Of a stretch of DNA of 64,000 nt, positions 32,504 to 41,787 are shown in pieces. Made by a program: the position numbers and the translations under genes. The notes beneath the pieces were generated by a model. It saw nothing but the letters and a program-made list of their open reading frames with translations. It had not been told where the DNA came from and searched no databases. Source of the stretch: Aureimonas flava. GTDB lineage: Bacteria; Pseudomonadota; Alphaproteobacteria; Rhizobiales; Rhizobiaceae. Numbering within the stretch: the first letter of the stretch is position 1; every line of letters starts with the position of its first letter. The stretch is from NCBI RefSeq assembly GCF_003583935.1, contig NZ_QYRN01000005.1, forward strand, positions 186,001 to 250,000, given 5' to 3'.

Positions 32504-33523
32504 TCAGACCTCCGGTCGCGGAAACACCACGCCGCGGCTTCTTGGCACGGAGGAGGGCGGCCGCGGCGCCGACGGAGACGGGGGATCGGCGAAGCCCGCG
32601 CGGGCGAGCTCGGCGATGCCGCCGAGCGAGCCGATCAGCGACGAGGCCTCCAGCGGCATCAGCACGACGCGCTGGTTGGGGGCGCTCGCCAGCTTGGCCA
32701 GGGCCTCGGTGTACTTCTGGGCGACGAAGTAGTTGATCGCCTGCACATCCCCGGCCGCGATGGCCTCGGACACGAGGCGCGTCGCCGTGGCCTCGGCCTC
32801 GGCCAGACGCTCGCGCGCCTCCGCCTCGCGGAAGGCTGCCTCGCGCTTGCCCTCCGCCTCGAGGATCTGCGACTGCTTCTCGCCCTCGGCGCGCAGGATC
32901 TTGGCGTTGCGCGCGCCTTCCGCCTCCAGGATCTCGGCCCGTTTCTCGCGCTCGGCCATCATCTGCCGCGCCATCGAATCCACGAGATTCTTGGGCGGGT
33001 TGATGTCCTTGATCTCGATGCGGGTGATCTTGATGCCCCAGCCGTGGGCTGCCTGGTCCACCACGCGCAGGATGCGCTCGGAGATCGTGTCGCGGTTGGA
33101 CAGGAGGTCGTCGAGGTCCATCGAGCCCATGACCGAGCGCAGATTCGTCATCACGAGGTTCAGGATCGCGTATTGCAGGTTCGACACCTCGTAGGCCGCC
33201 GCCGAGGCGTCGAGGATCTGGTAGAAGGCGACGCCGTCGGCGGCGACGCTCGCGTTGTCGCGGGTGATGACCTCCTGCGTGGGGACGTCGAGCACCTGCT
33301 CCATCATGTTCATCCGGTGGCCGATGCGCTCCACGAAGGGGACGATGATGTTGAGGCCGGGCGTCAGCGTGCGCACGTAGCGGCCGAAGTTCTCGACCGT
33401 GTAGTTGTAGCCCTGCGGCACGATCTTGACCGTGGAGGCGAGCACCAGGAGGGCCGCCACCACCACGACCACGACGAACACGCTGCCGAGTCCGAGATCG
33501 AAACCCATCGAATAGCCGTTCAT
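32504..33523 (-). CDS. qmcA: SPFH/stomatin-like membrane protein
   Basis: This 339-residue protein has one N-terminal membrane anchor (about residues 11-31, Val-rich), an SPFH (band 7) domain ([20 protein letters not shown], then [20 protein letters not shown]), and a long charged coiled coil rich in EAEG repeats ([20 protein letters not shown]). A Pro/Ser-rich tail follows. Such proteins oligomerise into membrane microdomains and modulate proteases like FtsH. It is translated just before nfeD, its usual partner. The symbol follows the E. coli homologue. Confidence 0.9.
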   Translation of the reverse strand: MNGYSMGFDLGLGSVFVVVVVVAALLVLASTVKIVPQGYNYTVENFGRYVRTLTPGLNIIVPFVERIGHRMNMMEQVLDVPTQEVITRDNASVAADGVAFYQILDASAAAYEVSNLQYAILNLVMTNLRSVMGSMDLDDLLSNRDTISERILRVVDQAAHGWGIKITRIEIKDINPPKNLVDSMARQMMAEREKRAEILEAEGARNAKILRAEGEKQSQILEAEGKREAAFREAEARERLAEAEATATRLVSEAIAAGDVQAINYFVAQKYTEALAKLASAPNQRVVLMPLEASSLIGSLGGIAELARAGFADPPSPSAPRPPSSVPRSRGVVFPRPEV

Positions 33524-33550
33524 CGCGTTCTCGCCTCCACGCCGCTCACG

Positions 33551-35158
33551 TCACTCGACCTCGCGGATGCGTCCGTCGGTCGCCGCCCGGTAGGGCGTGT
33601 GCCCGTCCTGGAGGTAGGCGATCACCGCGTCCTCCATGTTGGGACCGAAGTCGTAGGCGTTCTTCGCCTCGGTGGCGAACACCGCGTAGCCGTCGCCGCC
33701 CTGGCGAAGGAAGTTGTTGGAGACCACCGTGTAGGTGGCGGCCGGATCGATCGGCACCCATTCGCCCGACGCGTCCTTCACGCGCACCGCCTTGATCCGG
33801 TCGACGCCCGGCTCGCCCTTGCGGGACCAGTCGAACTGGATGCCGGCCACCTGGGGGAAGCGGCCCGCCCCTTCCTCGACCTGGGAGACGCCGTTCTCCA
33901 GCGCCTTGCGGATGTCCGCGCCCGTGAGCTGGAAGGTGGCCAGCGTGTTCTGGAAGGGCAGGACGGTGAGAACCTCGCCCATGGTGATCGGCCCCTCGTC
34001 GATCGAGGCGCGCACGTTGCCGCCGTTGCCGATCGCGATCGTCGTGCCCTGGTCCCGGGTGCGCTCGAGGATGGCGTCGGCCACGAGGTTGCCCATCTGG
34101 CACTCGGAGACGCGGCAGGTGTCGCGCTGCCCGTCGATCGGGGCGGCCGCCTCGGCCACGACCTTGGAGCGGATCTCCTCCAGCGGCTTGGCGAGTTCGG
34201 CGACGCGCGCCTTGATCGCCTCGTCCTCGGGCACGGAGGCGTCGAGCAGGATGGGCGCACCCTCGGCCTTGGTCACGCGGCCCTGGTCGTCGAAGCTGAC
34301 GGTCAGCTTTCCCAAGTACTTGGAATAGGCATAGGCCTGGACGATCGGCACGTCGCGGCCGTCCGGTCCCTTCACCAGCGTCGGATAGGGACCGGCCGCC
34401 TTCGGGTCGGTGGAGGACAGGAGCGTGTGAGAATGGCCGCCGACGATCACGTCGATCCCCGGCACCTCGGCGGCGAGGCGCTTGTCCAGCTCGTAGCCGG
34501 AATGGCTGAGCAGGATGATCTTGTTCACGCCCTCGTCGGTCAGCTTCTTCGCCTCGCGCCGGGCCGCCTCGACCGGATCGGTGAAGGTGATCGACTTGCC
34601 GGCCGCGGTGAGTTCCTGGTTGTCCCGCGGCGTCAGGCCGATGATGCCGATCCGCTCGCCGTCCTTCTCGAGCACGGTGGAAGGCTCGACCACGGCTGCC
34701 AGGCCGGGCTCCCGCACGAGGTCGGCATTGGCCATCAGCATGGGGAAACGGACGGCGCCGGCGAACTTCTCGATCACCGGCACGCCGTCGTCGAACTCGT
34801 GGTTGCCGACCGCCATCGCCTCGAAGCCGATCGTGTTCATGAACTCGGCGGCGTCGTCGTTGTGGTAGCGCGTGTAGAACAAGGAGCCCTGGCTCTGGTC
34901 GCCGGCATCGAGCAGGATCGTCGGCGTCGCGCCCGCCGCCGCCCGCTCGGCCTTCACCGCGCCCGCGATGCGCGCCACGCCCCCGAAGCAGGCCTTCTCC
35001 GCCGCGTCCTTCTCCGAACAGGGGCCGTCGGACTTCGAGATCGGCTCCACCCGGCTGTGAAAGTCGTTGATGTGGAGGATGGTGAGGTCGAAGGCGTGGG
35101 CCGGCAGCGTGGTGCCGGCGGACAGGACGGCCACGAGGCCGAGCAGGGCGGATCGCAT
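33551..35158 (-). CDS. Periplasmic 5'-nucleotidase/2',3'-cyclic phosphodiesterase (UshA family)
   Basis: This 535-residue secreted metallophosphatase has a signal peptide (residues 1-22, ending AHA) and then the catalytic domain with [51 protein letters not shown] and [10 protein letters not shown] (dinuclear metal ligands). The C-terminal substrate domain has [20 protein letters not shown] and [12 protein letters not shown]. It hydrolyses extracellular nucleotides to nucleosides and phosphate. GGAAGGAG precedes ATG 35158. It is a single gene, divergent from malate synthase; the exact specificity is not readable. Confidence 0.9.
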   Translation of the reverse strand: MRSALLGLVAVLSAGTTLPAHAFDLTILHINDFHSRVEPISKSDGPCSEKDAAEKACFGGVARIAGAVKAERAAAGATPTILLDAGDQSQGSLFYTRYHNDDAAEFMNTIGFEAMAVGNHEFDDGVPVIEKFAGAVRFPMLMANADLVREPGLAAVVEPSTVLEKDGERIGIIGLTPRDNQELTAAGKSITFTDPVEAARREAKKLTDEGVNKIILLSHSGYELDKRLAAEVPGIDVIVGGHSHTLLSSTDPKAAGPYPTLVKGPDGRDVPIVQAYAYSKYLGKLTVSFDDQGRVTKAEGAPILLDASVPEDEAIKARVAELAKPLEEIRSKVVAEAAAPIDGQRDTCRVSECQMGNLVADAILERTRDQGTTIAIGNGGNVRASIDEGPITMGEVLTVLPFQNTLATFQLTGADIRKALENGVSQVEEGAGRFPQVAGIQFDWSRKGEPGVDRIKAVRVKDASGEWVPIDPAATYTVVSNNFLRQGGDGYAVFATEAKNAYDFGPNMEDAVIAYLQDGHTPYRAATDGRIREVE

Positions 35159-35308
35159 GAAGGCTCCTTCCAAGGGACGGGCGGGAGTGTCTCGGGGCCG
35201 GGCCGCTTTGGCAAGCCTCGACCGTGCGTTCCCTACCCAACCTGTTTGACAGGGGTATTTCCTTCCCCCAAACCCACAGGCCACCGAACCAGGAGGAGGA
35301 GCCCGCCC

Positions 35309-37489
35309 ATGACCGATACCGTCGAGATCCACGGCCTCGAGGTCGCGTCCGTGCTGAAGGCCTTCGTGGAGAACGAGGCGCTGCCGGGCACGGGCGTAAA
35401 CGCGGACGGGTTCTGGCGCTCGCTGGCCGAGATCCTCGCCGATCTCGCCCCGCGCAACCGCGAGCTCCTGGCCGTGCGCGACGACATGCAGGCCCGGATC
35501 GACGCCTGGTGCCGCGAGCGGCAGGGTCGGGCGGTGGACGGTGCCGAGGCGGAGAGCTTCCTGCGCGAGATCGGCTACGTGGTGCCCGAGGGCGAAGCCT
35601 TTTCCGTGGAGACGACCGATGTCGACCCCGAAATCGCCACGGTCGCGGGCCCGCAACTCGTGGTGCCGGTGCTCAACGCGCGCTTCGCGCTGAACGCGGC
35701 CAACGCCCGCTGGGGTTCGCTCTACGACGCGCTCTACGGCACGGACGCGATCTCCGAGGAGGGCGGCGCCGAGCGGGGCGGGGACTACAACCCGGCGCGC
35801 GGCGCCAAGGTGGTCGCCTGGGTGCGCGCCTTCCTGGACCGATCGGCCCCCCTGGACGGAGCCTCCTGGGCGGAGGTGTCCGGGCTCTCGGTCGCCGGCG
35901 GCCGTCTCGTGGCGCGCGTCGGCGAGGGGGGCGAGACGGGGCTCGCCCGGCCCGACCAGTTCGCCGGCCATCGCGGGACGGCGGAGGCGCCGGAGGCGGT
36001 GCTGCTCGTCACCAACGGCCTCCATGCCGAGATCGTGATCGACGCCGCGACGCCGATCGGCAAGCTCGACCGCGCCGGCATCTCGGACGTCGTCCTGGAG
36101 AGCGCCGTCACCACCATCCAGGACTGCGAGGATTCGGTCGCAGCGGTGGACGCCGAGGACAAGGTCGCGGTCTACCGCAACTGGCTCGGCCTGATGAAGG
36201 GCGACCTCGCCGAGACCTTCCAGAAGGGCGGCCGCACGCTGACGCGCCGGCTCGCCCCCGACCGCGACTACGTGGCGCCGGACGGCTCCGCGCTGACCCT
36301 GCCGGGCCGCTCGCTCATGCTCGTGCGCAATGTCGGGCACCTGATGACCAACCCGGCGGTGCGCCTGCCGGACGGCTCGGAGGCGCCCGAGGGCATCCTC
36401 GACGCCGTGTTCACCGCGCTGATCGCGCTGCACGACCTGCGCAAGACCGATGGGCCGCGCAACAGCCGCGCCGGCTCGGTCTACATCGTGAAGCCCAAGA
36501 TGCACGGGCCCGACGAGGTGGAGTTCGCCGACGAGATCTTCAGCCGCGTCGAGAGCGCGCTCGGGCTCGAGCCCGACACGCTGAAGATGGGCATCATGGA
36601 CGAGGAGCGGCGCACCACGGTCAACCTCAAGGAATGCATCCGCCGGGCGCGCCGCCGGGTGGTGTTCATCAACACCGGCTTCCTGGACCGCACCGGCGAC
36701 GAGATGCACACCTCGATGGAACTCGGGCCGATGATCCGCAAGGGCGACATGAAGGCCGCCACCTGGATCAAGGCCTACGAGGACCGCAACGTCGACACCG
36801 GCCTCGCCTGCGGCCTCAAGGGCCACGCGCAGATCGGCAAGGGCATGTGGGCGATGCCCGACAAGATGGCCGCCATGCTGGAGCAGAAGGTCGGGCATCC
36901 CAAGGCCGGCGCCAACACGGCCTGGGTGCCGTCGCCCACGGCCGCGACCCTCCACGCGACGCACTACCACGACGTCTCGGTGGCCAAGGTCCAGGCCGCG
37001 CTCGAGGGCCATCCGCGCACCGAGCTCGCCGATATCCTGACCATCCCCGTGGCCGTGCGCCCGAACTGGACGCCCGAGGACGTGCAGGCCGAGCTCGACA
37101 ACAACGCGCAAGGGATCCTCGGCTATGTGGTGCGCTGGGTCGACCAGGGCGTCGGCTGCTCCAAGGTGCCCGACATCCACGACGTCGGCCTGATGGAGGA
37201 CCGCGCCACCTGCCGCATCTCGTCCCAGCACATCGCCAACTGGCTGCGCCACGGCGTCGTCACGCGCGATCAGGTGGTCGAGACCATGCGCCGGATGGCG
37301 GCCGTGGTGGACCAGCAGAACGCCGGCGACCCCGCCTACGAGCCGATGGCGCCCGATTTCGACCGCTCCATCGCGTTCCAGGCGGCGCTGGAGCTGGTGA
37401 TCGAGGGGTGCGCCCAGCCCAACGGCTACACCGAGCCGGTGCTGCACCGCCGCCGCCTGGAGAAGAAGGCCGCCGCCCGACAGGCCTGA
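35309..37489 (+). CDS. glcB: Malate synthase G
   Basis: This 726-residue monomeric enzyme condenses glyoxylate with acetyl-CoA to malate (glyoxylate cycle or glycolate use). Its length and domain order fit MSG: an N-terminal clasp, the inserted alpha/beta domain, and a TIM barrel with [52 protein letters not shown] (Mg ligand Glu), [14 protein letters not shown] (Mg ligand Asp) and the C-terminal [29 protein letters not shown] precedes ATG 35309. No isocitrate lyase lies nearby. A TTGACA at 35246-35251 may be part of its promoter. Confidence 0.97.
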   Translation: MTDTVEIHGLEVASVLKAFVENEALPGTGVNADGFWRSLAEILADLAPRNRELLAVRDDMQARIDAWCRERQGRAVDGAEAESFLREIGYVVPEGEAFSVETTDVDPEIATVAGPQLVVPVLNARFALNAANARWGSLYDALYGTDAISEEGGAERGGDYNPARGAKVVAWVRAFLDRSAPLDGASWAEVSGLSVAGGRLVARVGEGGETGLARPDQFAGHRGTAEAPEAVLLVTNGLHAEIVIDAATPIGKLDRAGISDVVLESAVTTIQDCEDSVAAVDAEDKVAVYRNWLGLMKGDLAETFQKGGRTLTRRLAPDRDYVAPDGSALTLPGRSLMLVRNVGHLMTNPAVRLPDGSEAPEGILDAVFTALIALHDLRKTDGPRNSRAGSVYIVKPKMHGPDEVEFADEIFSRVESALGLEPDTLKMGIMDEERRTTVNLKECIRRARRRVVFINTGFLDRTGDEMHTSMELGPMIRKGDMKAATWIKAYEDRNVDTGLACGLKGHAQIGKGMWAMPDKMAAMLEQKVGHPKAGANTAWVPSPTAATLHATHYHDVSVAKVQAALEGHPRTELADILTIPVAVRPNWTPEDVQAELDNNAQGILGYVVRWVDQGVGCSKVPDIHDVGLMEDRATCRISSQHIANWLRHGVVTRDQVVETMRRMAAVVDQQNAGDPAYEPMAPDFDRSIAFQAALELVIEGCAQPNGYTEPVLHRRRLEKKAAARQA

Positions 37490-37515
37490 GGCCCGGCGTG
37501 CCGGCGGGCGGAGCG

Positions 37516-37980
37516 ATGATCGAACTGGCCGAAGGCGCGGGCCCCCTGGCGATCCAGGGGGCCCTCTTCGCCTCCGCCTTCCTGTCGGCGACGCTCCTGC
37601 CCGGCTCGTCGGAGGCGATGCTCGTCGCGCTGATCCTGCGCGGCGGGTTCGACCCGGTGGTGCTGACGCTGGTCGCGACCCTCGGCAACACGCTCGGCAG
37701 CCTGTTCAACTGGGCCTGCGGGCGGTGGCTGATGCATCGCAGCGGCGCCCGCTGGTTTCCGGTGTCCGAGCGCGGCCTCGGCCGGGCACGAGCCTGGTTC
37801 GCGCGCTTCGGGCTGCCGACGCTCCTGTTCGCCTGGCTGCCCGTGGTGGGAGACGCGCTGACGCTGGTGGCCGGAGTGCTGGGCGTGCGCTGGCTGCCCT
37901 TTCTGCTTCTGGTGGGCGCCGGCAAGCTCCTTCGCTACGGCGCCGTCGCGGCCGCGGCCACCGGCTTTCTCGCCTGGTGA
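37516..37980 (+). CDS. yqaA: YqaA-family (VTT/DedA-like) membrane protein
   Basis: This 154-residue inner-membrane protein has the VTT-domain pattern: FLSATLLPGSSEAMLVALIL near the start, then VATLGNTLGSLFNWACGR, a short amphipathic linker, ARFGLPTLLFAWLPVVGDAL and a final hydrophobic pair. Related DedA proteins are lipid scramblases or transporters. GGGCGGAG is close to ATG 37516. It starts 26 bp after glcB and may be co-transcribed by read-through. It converges with the DUF459 gene (4-bp gap). Confidence 0.82.
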   Translation: MIELAEGAGPLAIQGALFASAFLSATLLPGSSEAMLVALILRGGFDPVVLTLVATLGNTLGSLFNWACGRWLMHRSGARWFPVSERGLGRARAWFARFGLPTLLFAWLPVVGDALTLVAGVLGVRWLPFLLLVGAGKLLRYGAVAAAATGFLAW

Positions 37981-37984
37981 TCCG

Positions 37985-39370
37985 TCAGGGTGCCGTGGGG
38001 GGAGACAAGTTGCGCGCCGCCGCGTCGGCCGCGTCGGCCGCCTCCGGCGCGGCGGCGTCCTTCGCCTGCCGCCGGAGTTCGTCGAGGGTCGTCGATCCCC
38101 GGAACACGATCGCGTTGTCGCGCGTCGTGGGCGACACCGCGCCGGCGCGCCCGGTCCAGTTGAAATGGTCCGCCCGGCCCTCGGTCGGGTCGTGCGGGGC
38201 GCCGGCCACCACGAGCCTGGCGCGCGGGCTGGCGTCCGTGCCGGATGCCGCCGCGGGGGCGGGGCCGCCGCCGAGCAGCCTGTCGCCGCCGTCGAGGCTC
38301 GGGTCGGAGAAGCTCACCGGCGGCGTGCTGGTGGTGGAGGCGAGATCGTCCACCGAGGGCAGGTCGTCCGCCGAGAGCTGCTGGGCGCCGAGGCTCGCCA
38401 CGAGGTCGTCGACGCTGAGGCCGAGCACCCGCGTCACCGGCTTCTCCACGAAATAGGCGAGCTTGTCCTGGCCGGCGCCGGTCAGCGTGATGCCGTCCGA
38501 ATTGCGCAGCCGCGCCGTCTGCCCGGTCATGTCGGGCCCGGAGGCGGTGAAGGCGCCGTTGGCGTCGGTGAAGCCGCCCCACACGTCCACGAACTCGCCG
38601 CCCGCCTTGAGGGCGGCCGTGCGGTAGAGGTCGTTGAAGTAGACCATGTCCTCGTTGGCGCGGTCGATGCCGAAGGGCAGGGCGCCGACCCAGACCAGGG
38701 TGGCGCCGCCGGCGCGCACGGCGGCGGCCAGCGCCTCGACGCGGGCGTCGTAGCGCTCGCTCCATTCCGTGGTCCGCAGGCCGAGCGAGGTGCCCGCCTC
38801 GCGGATCGCCTGCCGGTCGTTGGCGCCCAGCATCACCACCACCACGGCGGGCTTGCTGTCGGCGATCGCCTGGCCGATCTCGGCGGGCCAGTCGAAATGG
38901 TCGTCGCGCACCAGGCCCGACGATCCGTCCACCTTCGAGACCACGCGGATCTCGCGGTTCTGCGAGACGGCCTCCTCCAGCCCCTTGGCGAGCGAGCCGG
39001 CCATGAAGTCGCCGATCACCAGGACGGTGCGGGCGGTCTCGCTCTTCTCCACCGGTGCGGCCACGGCCGCGGCACCCGCCGCGGCTCCGGCGGCGGCGGC
39101 GGTCCGGTCGGAGCGCGAGCGGCCGGCGGAGCCCGCGTCGCGTCGCGGCTTGCGCACCTTCTTGACCTGCCGGCGCTGCGGCGGAGGATCGACGCGCTGC
39201 GGCGGCTGGCGGGCCTCGCCGCGTCCGCCGCCGAACAGCATGTCGAGGAGGCCGCGGCGCTGCTGCGCCTCGGCCGGCGGAGCGTGGGCGGCCTGCCCAG
39301 CCAGAAGGGCGCAGGCCAGCACGGCGGACAGGAGGGCGCGAGCCGGTCGCGCGCGGGTCTCGTCCGCCAT
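37985..39370 (-). CDS. DUF459 family SGNH-hydrolase-like secreted protein
   Basis: This 461-residue protein has a signal peptide (residues 1-35, Ala-rich), a Pro/Arg/Lys-rich disordered linker (to about 110), an SGNH-fold domain (RTVLVIGDFMAGSLAKGLEE; VVVVMLGANDRQAIRE; the late SDGITLTGAGQDKLAYFVE), and a long acidic Ala/Ser/Asp tail. DUF459 proteins lie next to murein transglycosylases in Hyphomicrobiales, as here (5-bp gap after the mltB-type gene), suggesting peptidoglycan or glycan deacylation. The block-I position reads GDFMA rather than the canonical GDS, so catalysis is unproven. Confidence 0.82.
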   Translation of the reverse strand: MADETRARPARALLSAVLACALLAGQAAHAPPAEAQQRRGLLDMLFGGGRGEARQPPQRVDPPPQRRQVKKVRKPRRDAGSAGRSRSDRTAAAAGAAAGAAAVAAPVEKSETARTVLVIGDFMAGSLAKGLEEAVSQNREIRVVSKVDGSSGLVRDDHFDWPAEIGQAIADSKPAVVVVMLGANDRQAIREAGTSLGLRTTEWSERYDARVEALAAAVRAGGATLVWVGALPFGIDRANEDMVYFNDLYRTAALKAGGEFVDVWGGFTDANGAFTASGPDMTGQTARLRNSDGITLTGAGQDKLAYFVEKPVTRVLGLSVDDLVASLGAQQLSADDLPSVDDLASTTSTPPVSFSDPSLDGGDRLLGGGPAPAAASGTDASPRARLVVAGAPHDPTEGRADHFNWTGRAGAVSPTTRDNAIVFRGSTTLDELRRQAKDAAAPEAADAADAAARNLSPPTAP

Positions 39371-39375
39371 CGGCC

Positions 39376-40593
39376 TTACTGTCTCCGCATGAGCTCGAGC
39401 AGGGCCTTGGAGGCGTTGCCGTCCTCCTCGACGCCCGCGCGGCGCTGGTAGGCCGAGATCGCGAGCTTGGAGCCCGAACCGATCTTGCCGTCGATCTTGC
39501 CGTCGTAGAGGCCATGACGCGTGAGGCGCTGCTGCACCTCGTAGCGCTCCTCCATGGACAGCGGCGTGTAGCCGCGCGGCCAGCTCTGGGCGAAGTCGCC
39601 GTAGCCGGCGATCCGGTCGGCCAGGTGCCCCACGGCCAGCGCATACTTGTCGGCGTTGTTGTAGCGCTTGATGACGAAGAAGTTCTTGGTCATCAGGAAG
39701 GCCGGCCCGGCCTCGCCGGCCGGCAGCACCAGGTTGGCGTTGTCGCCGGGGTTCGGGAAGGGGCGGTTGCTGACGCGCCGGAAGCCGCTGGCCGACCACT
39801 GCGACAGCTTGCGGTTGGCCCGCTCGAGCCGCGCCGCGCCGTCGGGTGCCACGACCTCGTAGCCCCAGGTCTTGCCGGTCTGCCAGCCGTTCTTCGCCAA
39901 AAGGTTGGCGGCGGTGGCGAGCGCGTCCGGCACCGAGTTCCAGATGTCGGGATGGCCGTTGCCGTCCATGTCCACGGCATAGGCCTGGTAGCTGGTCGGG
40001 ATGAACTGCGTGTGGCCCATGGCGCCGGCCCAGGAGCCGGTCAGCCCCTTCGGCGTGACGTGTCCGTCCTGCACGATCTTGAGCGCGGCCAGAAGCTGCG
40101 TCCGGGCGAACTTGGCGCGCTTGGGGTCGAGATAGGCGAGCGTCGCCAGCGCCTGCGGCACGCTCTTCATCACGTCCTGGCGCTCGAGGATGCGGCCGTA
40201 GTTCGATTCCATCGACCAGATCGCCAGGAGGATGTGCCGGTCGACGCCGAAGCGCCGCTCGATCCGGTCCAGCCAGGGCTTGTACTGGACCAGCATGCGC
40301 CGGCCCTCGGCCACGGACTCGTCGTTCACCCGGTTGTCGAGATAGTCCCAGATCTTGTCCTGGAACTCGGGCTGGAAGCGCGCCTTCTGGATCACGTCGG
40401 GATCGGGCTCGCTGACGCCCGCGAACACGGCGCGGTAGGTGCCGCGGCTGATGCCGCTTGCGACGGCGGTCTTCTCGAAGCCGGAGATCCAGTTGCGGAA
40501 GCCGGCGTCGGCAAGCGCCGGGGACGAGGCGACCAGAAGGGCGAGGCAGCCGGCGCCAAGGGCCAGGAAGCGCTTGTGGATCGGTCCAGGCAT
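39376..40593 (-). CDS. Lytic murein transglycosylase with peptidoglycan-binding domain (MltB-like, GH103)
   Basis: This 405-residue periplasmic enzyme has a signal peptide (residues 1-28, ending PALA) and a GH103 domain with catalytic Glu in ILLAIWSMESNYGRILE, GLTGSWAGAMGHTQFIP and DMDGNGHPDIWNSVPDAL. The C-terminal peptidoglycan-binding domain 1 spans about residues 345-405 (ERYEVQQRLTRHGLYDGKID). It is a larger paralogue of the enzyme at 25785-26600. AAGGAG lies 7 bp before ATG 40593. It is co-directional with the DUF459 gene 5 bp downstream, so the two likely act together on the cell wall. Confidence 0.92.
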   Translation of the reverse strand: MPGPIHKRFLALGAGCLALLVASSPALADAGFRNWISGFEKTAVASGISRGTYRAVFAGVSEPDPDVIQKARFQPEFQDKIWDYLDNRVNDESVAEGRRMLVQYKPWLDRIERRFGVDRHILLAIWSMESNYGRILERQDVMKSVPQALATLAYLDPKRAKFARTQLLAALKIVQDGHVTPKGLTGSWAGAMGHTQFIPTSYQAYAVDMDGNGHPDIWNSVPDALATAANLLAKNGWQTGKTWGYEVVAPDGAARLERANRKLSQWSASGFRRVSNRPFPNPGDNANLVLPAGEAGPAFLMTKNFFVIKRYNNADKYALAVGHLADRIAGYGDFAQSWPRGYTPLSMEERYEVQQRLTRHGLYDGKIDGKIGSGSKLAISAYQRRAGVEEDGNASKALLELMRRQ

Positions 40594-40820
40594 GGGTCTA
40601 CTCCTTGGAAGGACAGAACGTTAGCGAGGGCCTCGAGTCTAGAGGGCGGATGTGAACGCTTCCTTTACCACGTCCGGACACGAAAAGCTTTTCGTTGCGT
40701 GAGGCGTCATCTAATCAGCATCTTCTTAGGCGAAATCACGGCGTGTCCGTCGATTCGCTCGACGCGGCCGTTCGTCTCGCCATATAGTCACGTTCTCGTA
40801 ATCGGCAGGAAGGATCACGA

Positions 40821-41738
40821 ATGCGCAAGGTCAGGAAGGCCGTCTTCCCGGTCGCGGGTCTGGGGACGAGGTTCCTCCCCGCCACCAAGGCAATCCCCAA
40901 GGAGATGCTGACGGTCGTCGACCGCCCCGTGATCCAGTACGTGGTGGACGAGGCCCGGCAGGCGGGCATCGAGCATCTGATCTTCGTCACCGGCCGCAAC
41001 AAGGGCGTGATCGAGGACTATTTCGACATCCAGGTCGAACTGGTCAACACGCTCAGCGATCGCGGCAAGACCGCCGAGCTCAGCCTCCTGGACGACCTCC
41101 AGCCGACCGCCGGCACCGCGAGCTTCACGCGCCAGCAGGCCCCGCTCGGCCTCGGCCACGCCGTCTGGTGCGCGCGCGACCTCGTGGGTCCCGAACCCTT
41201 CGCCCTGCTGCTGCCCGACATGATCATGCAGGACAGCGAGGGCTGCCTGAAGAAGATGGTGGAGCTCTACGAGCGGACCGGCGGCAACGTCATCTCCGTG
41301 GAGCAGTGCGACCCGGCCGAGACCCACAAGTACGGCATCGTCGGCAAGGGCGCCGAGGTGGGCAGCGGCTTCCGCGTCGACGGCATGGTGGAGAAGCCGA
41401 AGGCCGAAGAGGCGCCGTCCAACTTCTTCATCTCCGGCCGCTACATCCTCCAGCCCGAGATCTTCGACATCCTGTCGACCCAGGAGAAGGGCGCCGGCAA
41501 CGAGATCCAGCTCACCGACGGCATGCTCAAGCTCGCCAAGAGCCAGGACTTCTACGCCTATCCCTTCACCGGCCGCACCTTCGACTGCGGCTCCAAGGAA
41601 GGCTTCATCCAGGCCAACGTCGCCTTCGCCCTGTGGCGCCACGACATCCGCCACAAGGTGTTCGACGACCTCGACGAGCTGATGCGCACGGTGGAGCCGC
41701 AGGAGCGGCGCACATCCTCGCGCACGGCCGCCGAATAG
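40821..41738 (+). CDS. galU: UTP--glucose-1-phosphate uridylyltransferase
   Basis: This 305-residue enzyme makes UDP-glucose, the precursor for exopolysaccharide, lipopolysaccharide, glycolipids and, here, probably UDP-sulfoquinovose by SqdB. The nucleotide-binding loop [20 protein letters not shown] is near the N-terminus, with [19 protein letters not shown] next; [12 protein letters not shown] and the catalytic-site segment [16 protein letters not shown] follow. AGGAAGGA precedes ATG 40821. A strong bidirectional terminator follows. Length and motifs are normal for GalU. Confidence 0.96.
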   Translation: MRKVRKAVFPVAGLGTRFLPATKAIPKEMLTVVDRPVIQYVVDEARQAGIEHLIFVTGRNKGVIEDYFDIQVELVNTLSDRGKTAELSLLDDLQPTAGTASFTRQQAPLGLGHAVWCARDLVGPEPFALLLPDMIMQDSEGCLKKMVELYERTGGNVISVEQCDPAETHKYGIVGKGAEVGSGFRVDGMVEKPKAEEAPSNFFISGRYILQPEIFDILSTQEKGAGNEIQLTDGMLKLAKSQDFYAYPFTGRTFDCGSKEGFIQANVAFALWRHDIRHKVFDDLDELMRTVEPQERRTSSRTAAE

Positions 41739-41757
41739 CGGCGCCTAAATCGGACGG

Positions 41758-41782
41758 AAAAGGGCGCCTCGGGCGCCCTTTT
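41758..41782. terminator. Bidirectional Rho-independent terminator
   Basis: AAAAGGGCGCC (41758-41768), loop TCG, and GGCGCCCTTTT (41772-41782) form a perfect 11-bp hairpin with A- and T-runs on both sides. It lies between the converging galU and beta-barrel protein genes and should end both transcripts. Confidence 0.9.
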
Positions 41783-41787
41783 CCTTG

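Noticed and set aside
33044-37489. Very long frames on both strands across qmcA, the nucleotidase and malate synthase
   Set aside because: Only the parts that match known families are genes; the extensions are mirror frames upstream or antisense.
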